A stretch of 64,000 nucleotides of DNA from contig JAENZD010000005.1 in the NCBI GenBank assembly GCA_016841445.1, positions 1-64,000 on the forward strand. The letters are read 5' to 3'. The notes beneath the pieces were generated by a model, which searched no databases, was not told the DNA's origin, and saw nothing but the letters and a program-made list of their open reading frames with translations. The translations under genes were made by a program, and so were the position numbers. This DNA is from Anaerolineaceae bacterium (lineage in GTDB: Bacteria > Chloroflexota > Anaerolineae > Anaerolineales > Anaerolineaceae). This document shows, in pieces, positions 7,735 through 15,742 of this stretch; positions within the stretch are counted from its first letter, which is position 1, and the number at the start of each line of letters is the position of its first letter.

Positions 7735-9132
7735 ATGAAAAAGAAAACGCTTCAAGTGATTTGCCTAATTGTCATAATGGGAATAAGCCTCAGCGCATGC
7801 AATACAGGTGGGGATGGGGAAGGAGATGTTACTGCCAAACAGACCCTGACAGCGCTCTCCCACACCCAGACAGCTTTCGCACAGGAATCCCAAGCCCGGG
7901 AACAGGAACCAGTTGAAACAGAAGTACCTGCAGAAACAGAGGAAATCATAGCGACTGAACCTGGTGTGGAAGAGGAAGAGGAGGTTGAGGAAACAGAATC
8001 CCCAACCGAAGCTCTGACAGAGATTGCCCATACGATGACGCCAGGCGAGCCTGGATGGGTCTATAAATGGTTCTACGACACAGATGCCAGCAAAACCGCT
8101 GAGAACAAATACGTCTCAGGCGGCGATGATTTTGTCGCCAACCTTTTCGAACGCCCCTTCACAGAAGATGAGATGGTTTACCGGCCTGATATCGACATCA
8201 ACAAAACAGAGATCTCATCGGACGATAACTTTTTCTATGTAACCCTGTACCTCAACCGTGAAAACCCTGATGGCGGCTTGCATGGGATCTATGGGGTCGA
8301 GCTCGATTTCGACCTTGACGGTCGGGGTGATATGCTGATCCTTGCTGACCACCCCAGCGCAGCAGATTGGGATATTGCCGGCGTCAGCGTCCACAGCGAC
8401 CCCAACGGGGATGTCGGTGGCAGTACAATCATGCGCCCTGACTCAAATTACACCGGGGACGGTTATGAGCAGGTGGATTTCTCTATCAATGTCCTGGATG
8501 ACCCCGATGCTGCCTGGGCTAGAGTTGATCTTGATGAACCTTCGGTCACATTGGCATTTAAGAAATCTTTGTTTGCTGGGGAAAGCACCTTTGTTTGGGG
8601 CGTTTGGGCAGCCGACAGCCTGCTGGACTCTGCCATGCTCGACCTGCATGACCATTATACTCAAGCTGAAGCCGGTTCACCCTATCAATCTAATACTGAA
8701 TATCCAATCGCAGCTATAAATCTTGTCGACAACACATGCCGGGAGACTTACGGGTTTGATGCCACCGCACCCATACCTGGGCTTTGCTACAAACCACAGC
8801 AGGAGCCTACTTCCAAACCACCCTCAGGACCAGACCTGGGAAGCATCAGCTATGTTGTATTCTATGATTCGAATTACAATGGCAGAAGGGATGCTGGTGA
8901 ATCACTTTTTGTGGGGGGGACTTATACAATTCGGTTGCTTGAAGGCTCCTGCAGCGGGTCTACAATCGGATCCTCCACATCAAATTCCTACACATTCGGC
9001 AATCTTGAAGCTGGAAATTACTGCGTCGTATTCAGCTCGGGCACGCTTGGTCTCTCTAACTCTCCACAACAACCAATCAACCTATCAGCAGGCGGTTCAG
9101 GATATGCAGAATTTGGGATTGTCTTTAACTAA
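7735..9132 (+). CDS. Secreted lipoprotein, tandem paralog 2
   Basis: A 465-residue paralog of the genes at 6036 and 10274. The ATG at 7735 follows TTGGAGGAT and places the lipobox LSAC cysteine at residue 22; upstream in-frame TTG codons would give an unusual longer leader. The same order is seen: acidic Glu-rich linker, conserved core with DFDLDGRGDML and the GVWAADSLLDSAMLDLHDHY block, and NLVDNTCRETYGFDAT. The C-terminal SdrD B-like module starts near DSNYNGRRDAGE. No catalytic signature is visible. A decayed transposase lies directly downstream, separating this copy from paralog 3. Function unknown; family membership is certain by internal comparison. Confidence 0.8.
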   Translation: MKKKTLQVICLIVIMGISLSACNTGGDGEGDVTAKQTLTALSHTQTAFAQESQAREQEPVETEVPAETEEIIATEPGVEEEEEVEETESPTEALTEIAHTMTPGEPGWVYKWFYDTDASKTAENKYVSGGDDFVANLFERPFTEDEMVYRPDIDINKTEISSDDNFFYVTLYLNRENPDGGLHGIYGVELDFDLDGRGDMLILADHPSAADWDIAGVSVHSDPNGDVGGSTIMRPDSNYTGDGYEQVDFSINVLDDPDAAWARVDLDEPSVTLAFKKSLFAGESTFVWGVWAADSLLDSAMLDLHDHYTQAEAGSPYQSNTEYPIAAINLVDNTCRETYGFDATAPIPGLCYKPQQEPTSKPPSGPDLGSISYVVFYDSNYNGRRDAGESLFVGGTYTIRLLEGSCSGSTIGSSTSNSYTFGNLEAGNYCVVFSSGTLGLSNSPQQPINLSAGGSGYAEFGIVFN

Positions 9133-9175
9133 CCAGTTTAGTAATAACTATTAAGGGGTTGTTCCCCAATAATTG

Positions 9176-9880
9176 TGGTGAGCACCAATTGTTGGACAGA
9201 AATCAAGCAGGAATTAAGGACTGAGTTCTAAATTGTACTGGGCTCAGTCCTGTAAGTTTACAAACCATTCTTCGATGATTGTAGTGTTCGAAGTAGATAA
9301 AAAGTTCGGACTTGATGTTATCAATTTAGTAAAAGAACTGGTTAAGGAAAACTCGGTTTTGAGGATGCCAAATATGTTCTTGATCACAGCATTATCTTAA
9401 CAAATGCCTTTCTAGACATGCTCAGTTTGATCTCCTTTTCCCTATGCAGTCTCTGATAGTTTAGCTTTTGGTAATGCCATTCCAGGTCAGGATGAAGGAT
9501 TAAAGTTGTATCATTTCTTAGAAACGCAATCTCAGCTATTAGTTCCTCCTCGCGTTTAAGATGCTGCTTTGACTTTTTCTCTTTCAGGGCCTAACTTTCC
9601 TCTTTGGCACTTATCAACTAATCCCATATATCATGTATTGTTGCTCCTATCTCTATGCGGTTTCTGATCCCCATATTTTAAATTTATTTTAAATTTAATA
9701 GTAGTCTGTTTGCAGGATTATTGGTTCTGATGCCTTTATTCATTAAGCTTTTTTTTCATTAGCTATCCATCTCTTGTGTTTCTTCACCAAACCCTTCACC
9801 CCAAGTTCCCTATACAACCCCATGTCACGGCAAAGAACCTATCTGTTAATTTGCAAACATTTATCTACGCTCTTTATCCT
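9176..9880 (-). mobile_element. Decayed IS3-family (IS150-like) transposase remnant
   Basis: The 1.1 kb gap between lipoprotein paralogs 2 and 3 has no intact gene, but the minus strand carries transposase fragments. From about 9430 to 9215 it reads in pieces DNAVIKNIFGILKTEF, then IDNIKSELFIYFEHYNHRR, then KLTGLSPVQFRTQS, the typical IS3-type OrfB C-terminus (DNA-hxxFF, YNxxR, L-SPxxF). A 1-nt deletion and a TAA break the frame near 9405. Upstream pieces resemble QRLHREKEIKLSMSRK (about 9420-9465), an OrfA-like KREEELIAEIAFLR (about 9535-9580) and an OrfB N-terminal RELGVKGLVKKHKR (about 9790-9835). The order suggests deletion or nesting. TGTCCAACAATTGGTGC near 9180-9196 resembles an IS3 end. 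Confidence 0.7.
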
Positions 9881-10107
9881 TTCACCCGATTCAACTTGAG
9901 GTATATATGTTTATATTTCTTCTCTTGAATATTTAGTCGTAAAACCTGCTCATCCAATTATTAGTTTATAAAATAACATTGGAGTTTAGTTCAAATTTTG
10001 GCTGTCCCAAAATTTTTTAATTATCTTGCTTAGTCATAAAATCAATACCCTTTATCCAATTTAAAATATGACTCCTTATCAAATTTCTATTTAATATCAA
10101 TTTACCC

Positions 10108-10137
10108 TTGCGCAATTTGAATTAATTCATGTATAAT
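10108..10137 (+). promoter_or_regulatory. Promoter of lipoprotein paralog 3
   Basis: TTGCGC (10108-10113) and TATAAT (10132-10137) with 18 bp spacing. The leader of about 130 nt contains several CCAGG/CCTGG and CCTGC/GCAGG inverted repeats and could fold. The -10 region is just outside the IS remnant. Confidence 0.55.
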
Positions 10138-10273
10138 CAACCAGCAGAACTCCCAGGTTCGTTAGCCAGGTCATTTAAATAAAGCTTTCCTTAGGGTGAA
10201 TTCAGCCCTGCTTTGGCAGGTGCTGTCCTGGTTAACAATATCGAACATCAAAATGATTATTTAAAGGAGCATG

Positions 10274-11659
10274 ATGAAAAAGCCATTAATGTTTGCCGTT
10301 TCCCTGATGACTGTGATTGCAATGGTATTAAGCGCATGCAGTATATTAAGTTCCTCGGATGCCACACTGGATGAGCCTTCTGACCAGGTTTTGGTGGAAG
10401 AGGAAACAGAGGAACCACCAGCCAGCGAGAAACCCGAGGCAGAACCGGTTAAAGTTGAAACAGAAGCCCCCAACGCAGAGCCCGAAGTCGTCGAAGTGGT
10501 AGCTGAAGAAGCGACCGAAGCAGTGCAGATAACCGATGCGCCAGTTGAAATCGTCCACACGATGACCCCGGGCGAACCCGGTGCGGTGATCAAATCCTTT
10601 GCTGACACCAACTCCGCCCTGACCGCCAGCGGTGGCTATGTGACTGCCGGTGACGATTTTACAGCCAACCTGTTTGAACGCCCCTTCAGCGAAAATGAGA
10701 TGTTCTATTTCTCGGATTTGGATATCCAGAAGGCAGAGATCTCAGAAGACGATACCTTTTATTATGTCACGATCACCGTCGACAGCTATAACCCCGATGG
10801 CGGCTTACAGGCAGGCTACGGCGTTGAAATTGATGAAGACCAGGACGGGCGCGGTGACCTGCTGATCGTGGTCGACCGGCCGTTTTCAACCGAATGGGAT
10901 ATCGCTGGCGTGACCGTCCGGCGTGATGCCAATAACGATGTTGGCGGTTCAAAGATCATGCGCCCCGATACCGGTTATGCCGGCGACAGCTACGAGCAGG
11001 TGCTTTTCTCCGTGGATGTCCTCGATGATCCGGATATGGCCTGGGCGCGGGTTACCGATGCACAGCATCCCCAGGTTACTATTGCCTTTATGAAATCCAT
11101 CGTGTCCAACAGTACCTTCCTGTGGGGCGTGTGGGCAGCCGATTCCCTGCTGGAACTGGTTCAATTGGATATCCAGGATTTTTACACAGCGGAAGAAGCC
11201 GGCTCGCCCAACCCATCGATGAGCTCCTTCCCCCTCAAAGCCGTCAACCTAGTGGATAACACCTGCCGTGAAACCTTTGGCTTTACAGCAACATCACCCA
11301 TACCTGGATTATGCTATATCCCGCAGGAGCCCACCTCCAAACCACCAACGACCTCTGAAAAACTTGGCAGCTTATCCGGGATTGTTTTCTATGACGGTAA
11401 TAACAACGGCTCATACGAATTATCTGCGGATCTCTTAAGAAGTAGCGGATTCACAGTGACACTTCACAGCGGTTCATGCAGTGGGGGTCAAATAGCCTCC
11501 TCTGGAAGCAGTAACTTCAATTTCTCAAATTTAGCTGCAGGATCTTATTGTGTCAAGATTTCTCCAACTGGAGATATGAACACATCCAGCTCCTATTCTG
11601 TAAACCTTTCAGCAGGGCAATCAATCGGAAATTTGCTGTTTGGTTACAAGGTGAATTAA
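10274..11659 (+). CDS. Secreted lipoprotein, tandem paralog 3
   Basis: A 461-residue member of the local lipoprotein family. ATG at 10274 is preferred over 10271 because AAAGGAG (10263-10269) is better spaced and the lipobox LSAC cysteine then falls at residue 22, as in both paralogs. The linker is acidic and Pro/Val-rich. The core carries DEDQDGRGDLL, GVWAADSLLELVQLDIQDFY and NLVDNTCRETFGFTAT. It is the most diverged copy in the core (for example EMFYFSDLDIQKAEIS against EMVYRPDIDINKTEIS). The C-terminal SdrD B-like module (DGNNNGSYELSAD) lacks the usual GE ending. Function unknown. Confidence 0.8.
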   Translation: MKKPLMFAVSLMTVIAMVLSACSILSSSDATLDEPSDQVLVEEETEEPPASEKPEAEPVKVETEAPNAEPEVVEVVAEEATEAVQITDAPVEIVHTMTPGEPGAVIKSFADTNSALTASGGYVTAGDDFTANLFERPFSENEMFYFSDLDIQKAEISEDDTFYYVTITVDSYNPDGGLQAGYGVEIDEDQDGRGDLLIVVDRPFSTEWDIAGVTVRRDANNDVGGSKIMRPDTGYAGDSYEQVLFSVDVLDDPDMAWARVTDAQHPQVTIAFMKSIVSNSTFLWGVWAADSLLELVQLDIQDFYTAEEAGSPNPSMSSFPLKAVNLVDNTCRETFGFTATSPIPGLCYIPQEPTSKPPTTSEKLGSLSGIVFYDGNNNGSYELSADLLRSSGFTVTLHSGSCSGGQIASSGSSNFNFSNLAAGSYCVKISPTGDMNTSSSYSVNLSAGQSIGNLLFGYKVN

Positions 11660-11676
11660 TCAACTATTCTTAAACG

Positions 11677-11714
11677 AAAACGAGACGCTACTAAATGGGC
11701 GTCTCGTTTTTTTT
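11677..11714. terminator. Strong terminator between lipoprotein 3 and recF
   Basis: A perfect 12-bp stem (11677-11688 AAAACGAGACGC with 11699-11710) is followed by eight or more T on the plus strand and flanked by A on the other side. It can serve both the lipoprotein (plus) and the convergent recF operon (minus). Confidence 0.85.
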
Positions 11715-11756
11715 AATTTTATGCCGATTTCTGATATTAGTTAATCGAAAGACTTC

Positions 11757-12980
11757 TCATGGTCGTTCATCCTGGAATATTGTATCAACCACGCCCCCGC
11801 CCACATGCCAGACTTTATGCGCTTCAACAAAGCCGGGATCAAACATCTCGATATCCGTTGATGTCAGGATCGCCTGGTCAACTTCGCGCAAACCCGCCAG
11901 CAAATCTTCCCGGCGCTGAGTATCCAGTTCCGAGAGCGTCTCATCCAGAAGTAATACCGGCCACTCCCCCGTCCGCTTTTTCAACCAGTTGACCTCTGCC
12001 AGTTTCATCGCTAAAAGTGCTGTCCGTCCCTGGCCGCGTGAGCCGAACTCCCCTAGATCCACCTGGTTGCTCAAGAACCGCATCTCGTCCCGGTGCGGTC
12101 CAATCGTGGTCACACCGCGGGCGATCTCTTCCCGCTGCAGCTTCTTGAACGCAGCCAGCATGCCTTTTTCGATCTCTTCGAGGGTCAGCCCTGAGCGGTC
12201 AGCCACGGAATTTACCGGCAGCATCATCTGCCCCTGCGGAATGGCGAGGGGTTCGAAGGCAGGCTGGTAATCCAACCTGAGCACCTCCTGGCCGTGTGTC
12301 AGGTCAAAGTGGATGCGCTTCGCTTCTTCTTCAAGTTCCCGGATCACCTTGATCCTTTCAAGCATCAGGAAAGCCCCGTGCCTTGCCAACATTCCATCCC
12401 ACACCGCAAGCTCCTGCAGGTCGCCATGCCGCTCACTGAGCAGCTTGAGGAGTGCATTCCGCTGGGAGAGGGTACCCCCATAATCGCTGAGGTGCTGCAC
12501 ATAACGGGGTGACACCTGTGCAATCAGCATGTCCAGGTAGCGCCGCCGCTCTGATGGACCTTCTTCGACAATGCGCGCCATTTGGGGTAAGAAGATCACG
12601 GCGTTAAACTGCCCGATTACTTCATTAATTTTCCGTTTGACGCCATCCAAAAGGACTTCTTTTCGGAAACGGGTATTGCCATTCCCCCCGTTGGGTTCCC
12701 GTATCAATCGGACTTCAATTCGATGGGTGCTGTTCTCCCGCTCAAATTCACCAACAATCCTGCCTACAGTGAGCTGGTTTTCCGGCAGGTTGAAATTAAT
12801 TAACTGGCGGTCTGAACTGGCATGAAAAGATGTGAAAGTTGAAAGGAAATAAACAGATTCTAAAAGGGTGGTTTTCCCCTGTGCATTCTCCCCAACCAAT
12901 AATAAGATTTCCCGGGGGATATCCAAATCCAACCGGGAAAATGCTCTGAAGTTAGTGAGTGAGAGATGCTTTAAGAACAT
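11757..12980 (-). CDS. recF: DNA replication and repair protein RecF
   Basis: A 407-residue SMC-like ATPase that loads RecA at single-strand gaps with RecO/RecR. The Walker A motif GENAQGKT is at 30-37, LSPRY-like VSPRYVQHL near 150, the ABC signature is in EFGSRGQGRTALLAMKLAE (about 325-343), and Walker B LLLDETLSELD is near 358-368. N-terminal MFLKHLSLTNFRAF is typical. It starts 7 nt after the def stop codon, so translation is probably coupled. Unlike the classical dnaA-dnaN-recF order, its partner here is def. Confidence 0.95.
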   Translation of the reverse strand: MFLKHLSLTNFRAFSRLDLDIPREILLLVGENAQGKTTLLESVYFLSTFTSFHASSDRQLINFNLPENQLTVGRIVGEFERENSTHRIEVRLIREPNGGNGNTRFRKEVLLDGVKRKINEVIGQFNAVIFLPQMARIVEEGPSERRRYLDMLIAQVSPRYVQHLSDYGGTLSQRNALLKLLSERHGDLQELAVWDGMLARHGAFLMLERIKVIRELEEEAKRIHFDLTHGQEVLRLDYQPAFEPLAIPQGQMMLPVNSVADRSGLTLEEIEKGMLAAFKKLQREEIARGVTTIGPHRDEMRFLSNQVDLGEFGSRGQGRTALLAMKLAEVNWLKKRTGEWPVLLLDETLSELDTQRREDLLAGLREVDQAILTSTDIEMFDPGFVEAHKVWHVGGGVVDTIFQDERP

Positions 12981-12987
12981 TCGTTAA

Positions 12988-13491
12988 TTAGATAGATTCC
13001 TCTTCATCATCTTCCGGCTGCCACAGGTTCTCCGCCCGGTCTGTATATAGTACACCGTTGACATGATCGATTTCATGCTGGAAGATGCGTGCCAGCCAAC
13101 CCGAGGCTCTGATCTTGAATTTCTTACCGTATGCGTCCTGCCCTTTGACGGTCACCACCGAGGCGCGATCAACTTCACCAACCACGCCCGGAACAGATAA
13201 GCATCCTTCAATGCCGCTCGCAGTTTCAGCAGACTGGCTTGTAATTTCAGGATTCGCGACAACATAAAGCTGTTTTGGGATTGCCTCATCCTCTTCATCG
13301 CCAAATTCGACCACGATCAGCTGCTTTGAGATCCCAATCTGTGGGGCTGCCAGGCCAACGCCCGGTGCCTCGCGCATGGTTTCGACCATATCGTCCACTA
13401 AGGACCGTAAGTCATCATCAAAATTTTCTACCGGTTTTGCTTTCCGGCGCAGAACATCATTTGGGAAGGTTTTTATTTCTCTTAATGTCAT
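12988..13491 (-). CDS. def: Peptide deformylase
   Basis: Removes the N-formyl group from nascent proteins. With ATG at 13491 (GTGGAG ribosome site just upstream) it is 167 residues, the usual size. All three family motifs are intact: GVGLAAPQ at 44-51, EGCLSVPG at 95-102 with metal ligand Cys97, and HEIDH at 139-143 with His139/His143 and catalytic Glu140. A TTG 15 nt earlier is an alternative start but lacks a ribosome site. It sits between a cyclic-nucleotide/PH-domain gene and recF. The acidic C-terminus EDDEEESI is unremarkable. Confidence 0.96.
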   Translation of the reverse strand: MTLREIKTFPNDVLRRKAKPVENFDDDLRSLVDDMVETMREAPGVGLAAPQIGISKQLIVVEFGDEEDEAIPKQLYVVANPEITSQSAETASGIEGCLSVPGVVGEVDRASVVTVKGQDAYGKKFKIRASGWLARIFQHEIDHVNGVLYTDRAENLWQPEDDEEESI

Positions 13492-13544
13492 ATTTTTTCT
13501 CCACAAGGGATTTTACCCGCAACTCTGGGCTTAAGGAAATAATG

Positions 13545-15242
13545 TTAGTTCTTTTTAGTCGTATCGCCCTGATCCCCGCCTTCCTTGCTGTATAAATGCC
13601 GCATTTTCTTATGATAGCTGGCGATCCATTCAGACATCCGTTCCCGCTCCGAGTTGATCTCAAATTGGCGGATGGATTCCAGCCGTTCCCCCATGCGGTA
13701 GAAGATATCCTGCTGGACTTCCGATGGGTTGAAGACATAATCAAAGGTTAGTTTCATATTTCCAACGGAGATGAACACTGTGCCAAAATTGAACAGAAAA
13801 CCCCAAAATCCAAGGCGTTTGTATTCAATGCTGAGGACGTTCTCTAACGGAGCAGAACGCTGGCGAATCATTCCCAGGGGCTTACGATCAATGTCGATGA
13901 TCTGGTCCAACGTGACCCTGAATTGGTCATTGCGCCAGTCTGCATACTGGTAAACGAACCATACAAAAAAAATGAAAACCAGCAGGAAAAAGACCGCAAT
14001 CCCCGTTGTCATGGGGATGAACGCAAGCCTGCCGCCCATCCTGGCAGCTAAACCCGCCAAGCCCAACAGCATCAGGACAAAGGGCAGCCAGGTCTTTTTG
14101 ATCAGGATGAACCAGTGCTTCCGGTAGGTGATCACACCGTCCGCTTCATACCGCAGGCGGATGAAATCTGAAAACAACCAGCTTAAGAATCCCGGTTCTT
14201 TCTTTTTCGTTGTGGGTTTTTCAGCCACCGGCTCGGGGATTCGCACCTGGTTTTCCGCCACCTCGTTCCATGGGAGGTCTAATTTTTCATTCAGTTTCAG
14301 GTCAATCGCCTGTGCCTCATCCTTCCGGCTCTGATTTTCAGCCTGATGCCAGTAAGATTCAACCAGTTGGGCAACCGTTTCAGCATGTCGCAAGTCTTGA
14401 AGGCGGATGGTCCCTACGTATGTGTTCACGACCACGTCCGCCAGGTCCAACACGGACCCGATCCGTGAACGCTGCATGCCCACCGACATAATGGTGCGCA
14501 GGGGAGCTTCCTGGCGGCTTTCATAAACCAGCGCGACTTTTTCAATCCAAACCACACGTTTATTCGTGACAATGAAATAATCATTTCGCCAATCAAAAAC
14601 ATTCCAGATTGTCCACCCCACGCCAATCAGGATCGAGAGGATCATCAAAATCCAGCCGTAAGGTTTTCCCGGCAGCCAGAACCAATTCAAAAAAGCAGCA
14701 ATAATAAAAGAGCCCAACCCAACGATCAGTGGTGTGACCAACCGCTTCCAAAGGATGGCTGAGTGCCGGCGGGTCATCACATGCACGTACTCATCACCCT
14801 GCAGCCATGGCAATTTGACCTTTGATGACAATTCCCGGCTCTTGATCATCACTTCCAGCCGTTCATCCAACCCATCAAATTCATCGTGATGTTCGAAATA
14901 GGTCTGCACCGTCCACCTTATCAGAACCACATCCCCCACAGCAGCAGCCTGGTAAAAGCGCGGGTCATCAAACAGCAGTGCTTCCTCACCAAACACATCC
15001 CCCCTTTTGAGGTCAGCGCATAATGTTGTTTTTTCTTTTCTGACTGCTTCCAGGTGAACTCTCCCCTCAAATATGAGATATGCCACTTCTGAGGGTTCAT
15101 CCATATCAAAAACAATATCCCCATCATGAAATACCTCAAACTGGCACAGTCCGGAAAGGCTATTCAGTTCAGGCTCTCCGAGATGACAGAACAGCGGCAC
15201 CTGCCGGAGCAGTTCAACAACATCTTTTCGTTCAATTTTCAT
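13545..15242 (-). CDS. Cyclic-nucleotide-binding membrane protein with two bacterial PH-like modules
   Basis: A 565-residue membrane protein. Residues about 1-120 form a CRP-type cNMP-binding domain (CHLGEPELNSLSGL, then GDVFGEEALLFDDPR at the phosphate-binding cassette). Two copies follow of a unit made of two transmembrane helices plus a PH-like (bPH/DUF304 type) domain. The first contains DWRNDYFIVTNKRVVWIEK (about 225-243) and the second DWRNDQFRVTLDQIIDIDR (about 425-443). The ATG at 15242 is chosen over a TTG 18 nt upstream. No output domain is visible, so sensing at the membrane is inferred. It lies 53 nt upstream of def. The arrangement is seen directly; its ligand is unknown. Confidence 0.8.
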   Translation of the reverse strand: MKIERKDVVELLRQVPLFCHLGEPELNSLSGLCQFEVFHDGDIVFDMDEPSEVAYLIFEGRVHLEAVRKEKTTLCADLKRGDVFGEEALLFDDPRFYQAAAVGDVVLIRWTVQTYFEHHDEFDGLDERLEVMIKSRELSSKVKLPWLQGDEYVHVMTRRHSAILWKRLVTPLIVGLGSFIIAAFLNWFWLPGKPYGWILMILSILIGVGWTIWNVFDWRNDYFIVTNKRVVWIEKVALVYESRQEAPLRTIMSVGMQRSRIGSVLDLADVVVNTYVGTIRLQDLRHAETVAQLVESYWHQAENQSRKDEAQAIDLKLNEKLDLPWNEVAENQVRIPEPVAEKPTTKKKEPGFLSWLFSDFIRLRYEADGVITYRKHWFILIKKTWLPFVLMLLGLAGLAARMGGRLAFIPMTTGIAVFFLLVFIFFVWFVYQYADWRNDQFRVTLDQIIDIDRKPLGMIRQRSAPLENVLSIEYKRLGFWGFLFNFGTVFISVGNMKLTFDYVFNPSEVQQDIFYRMGERLESIRQFEINSERERMSEWIASYHKKMRHLYSKEGGDQGDTTKKN

Positions 15243-15440
15243 ACTACAAGTATAAAACAAGTTTTAAGTTTGATAAATATCTGTATGGTAATAAAAAATA
15301 CAAATAAGAATTACCTCCTTCACCATACACCACGGATTAGCATGTTGAATAGTGCTGTAAGGTTTCCAATTCTTTCATTTATGGGAATGAACATCCATTT
15401 ACGCTGCCAAAACACTTTTGAAATAAAACAAATCTTCTTT

Positions 15441-15485
15441 GAACCCTCTCCCTTTTTTGAAAGGGAGAGGGCAGGGTGAGGGTTC
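15441..15485. repeat. Nested inverted repeat of the GAACCCTC/GAGGGTTC type
   Basis: An inner stem CCCTCTCCCTTT / AAAGGGAGAGGG (15444-15455 with 15460-15471, loop TTTG) lies inside an outer pair GAACCCTC (15441-15448) and GAGGGTTC (15478-15485). It looks like a REP-type element in the gap between the divergent cNMP/PH gene and the 1460-residue signalling protein gene. Confidence 0.6.
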
Positions 15486-15514
15486 CCATCAATTCCTATG
15501 AGTAAGACTTCCCC

Positions 15515-15574
15515 CGTTAGCGCCGGTCTCCTGACCGTGCACCTCGTTAGCGCAGGTCTCCTGACCGTGCGCTG
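15515..15574. repeat. Two 30-bp tandem repeats with an internal palindrome
   Basis: Two adjacent copies start at 15515 and 15545, with 24 of the first 26 bases identical (CGTTAGCGCcGGTCTCCTGACC form). Each contains the inverted repeat GGTC-TCCT-GACC. A further hairpin-like stretch TTCGCTGGTGCGAACATCAG follows at about 15597-15616. Only two copies with no spacer, so it is not a CRISPR. Confidence 0.7.
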
Positions 15575-15742
15575 AATAGGCCTTCAGCCATACTGCTTCG
15601 CTGGTGCGAACATCAGCGAAAACAGAAACCATTCAATGATAAAATTCAAAGATTGATCGAGTGTTTTTATCTGTTTGGAAATTTATCCCAAATATGATAA
15701 AATATATCCAGTTAGCCAAACCAGATCATTTTAAGGACATCC

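Noticed and set aside
15515-15574. CRISPR array
   Set aside because: Two directly adjacent 30-bp units with no spacer and no cas genes nearby.
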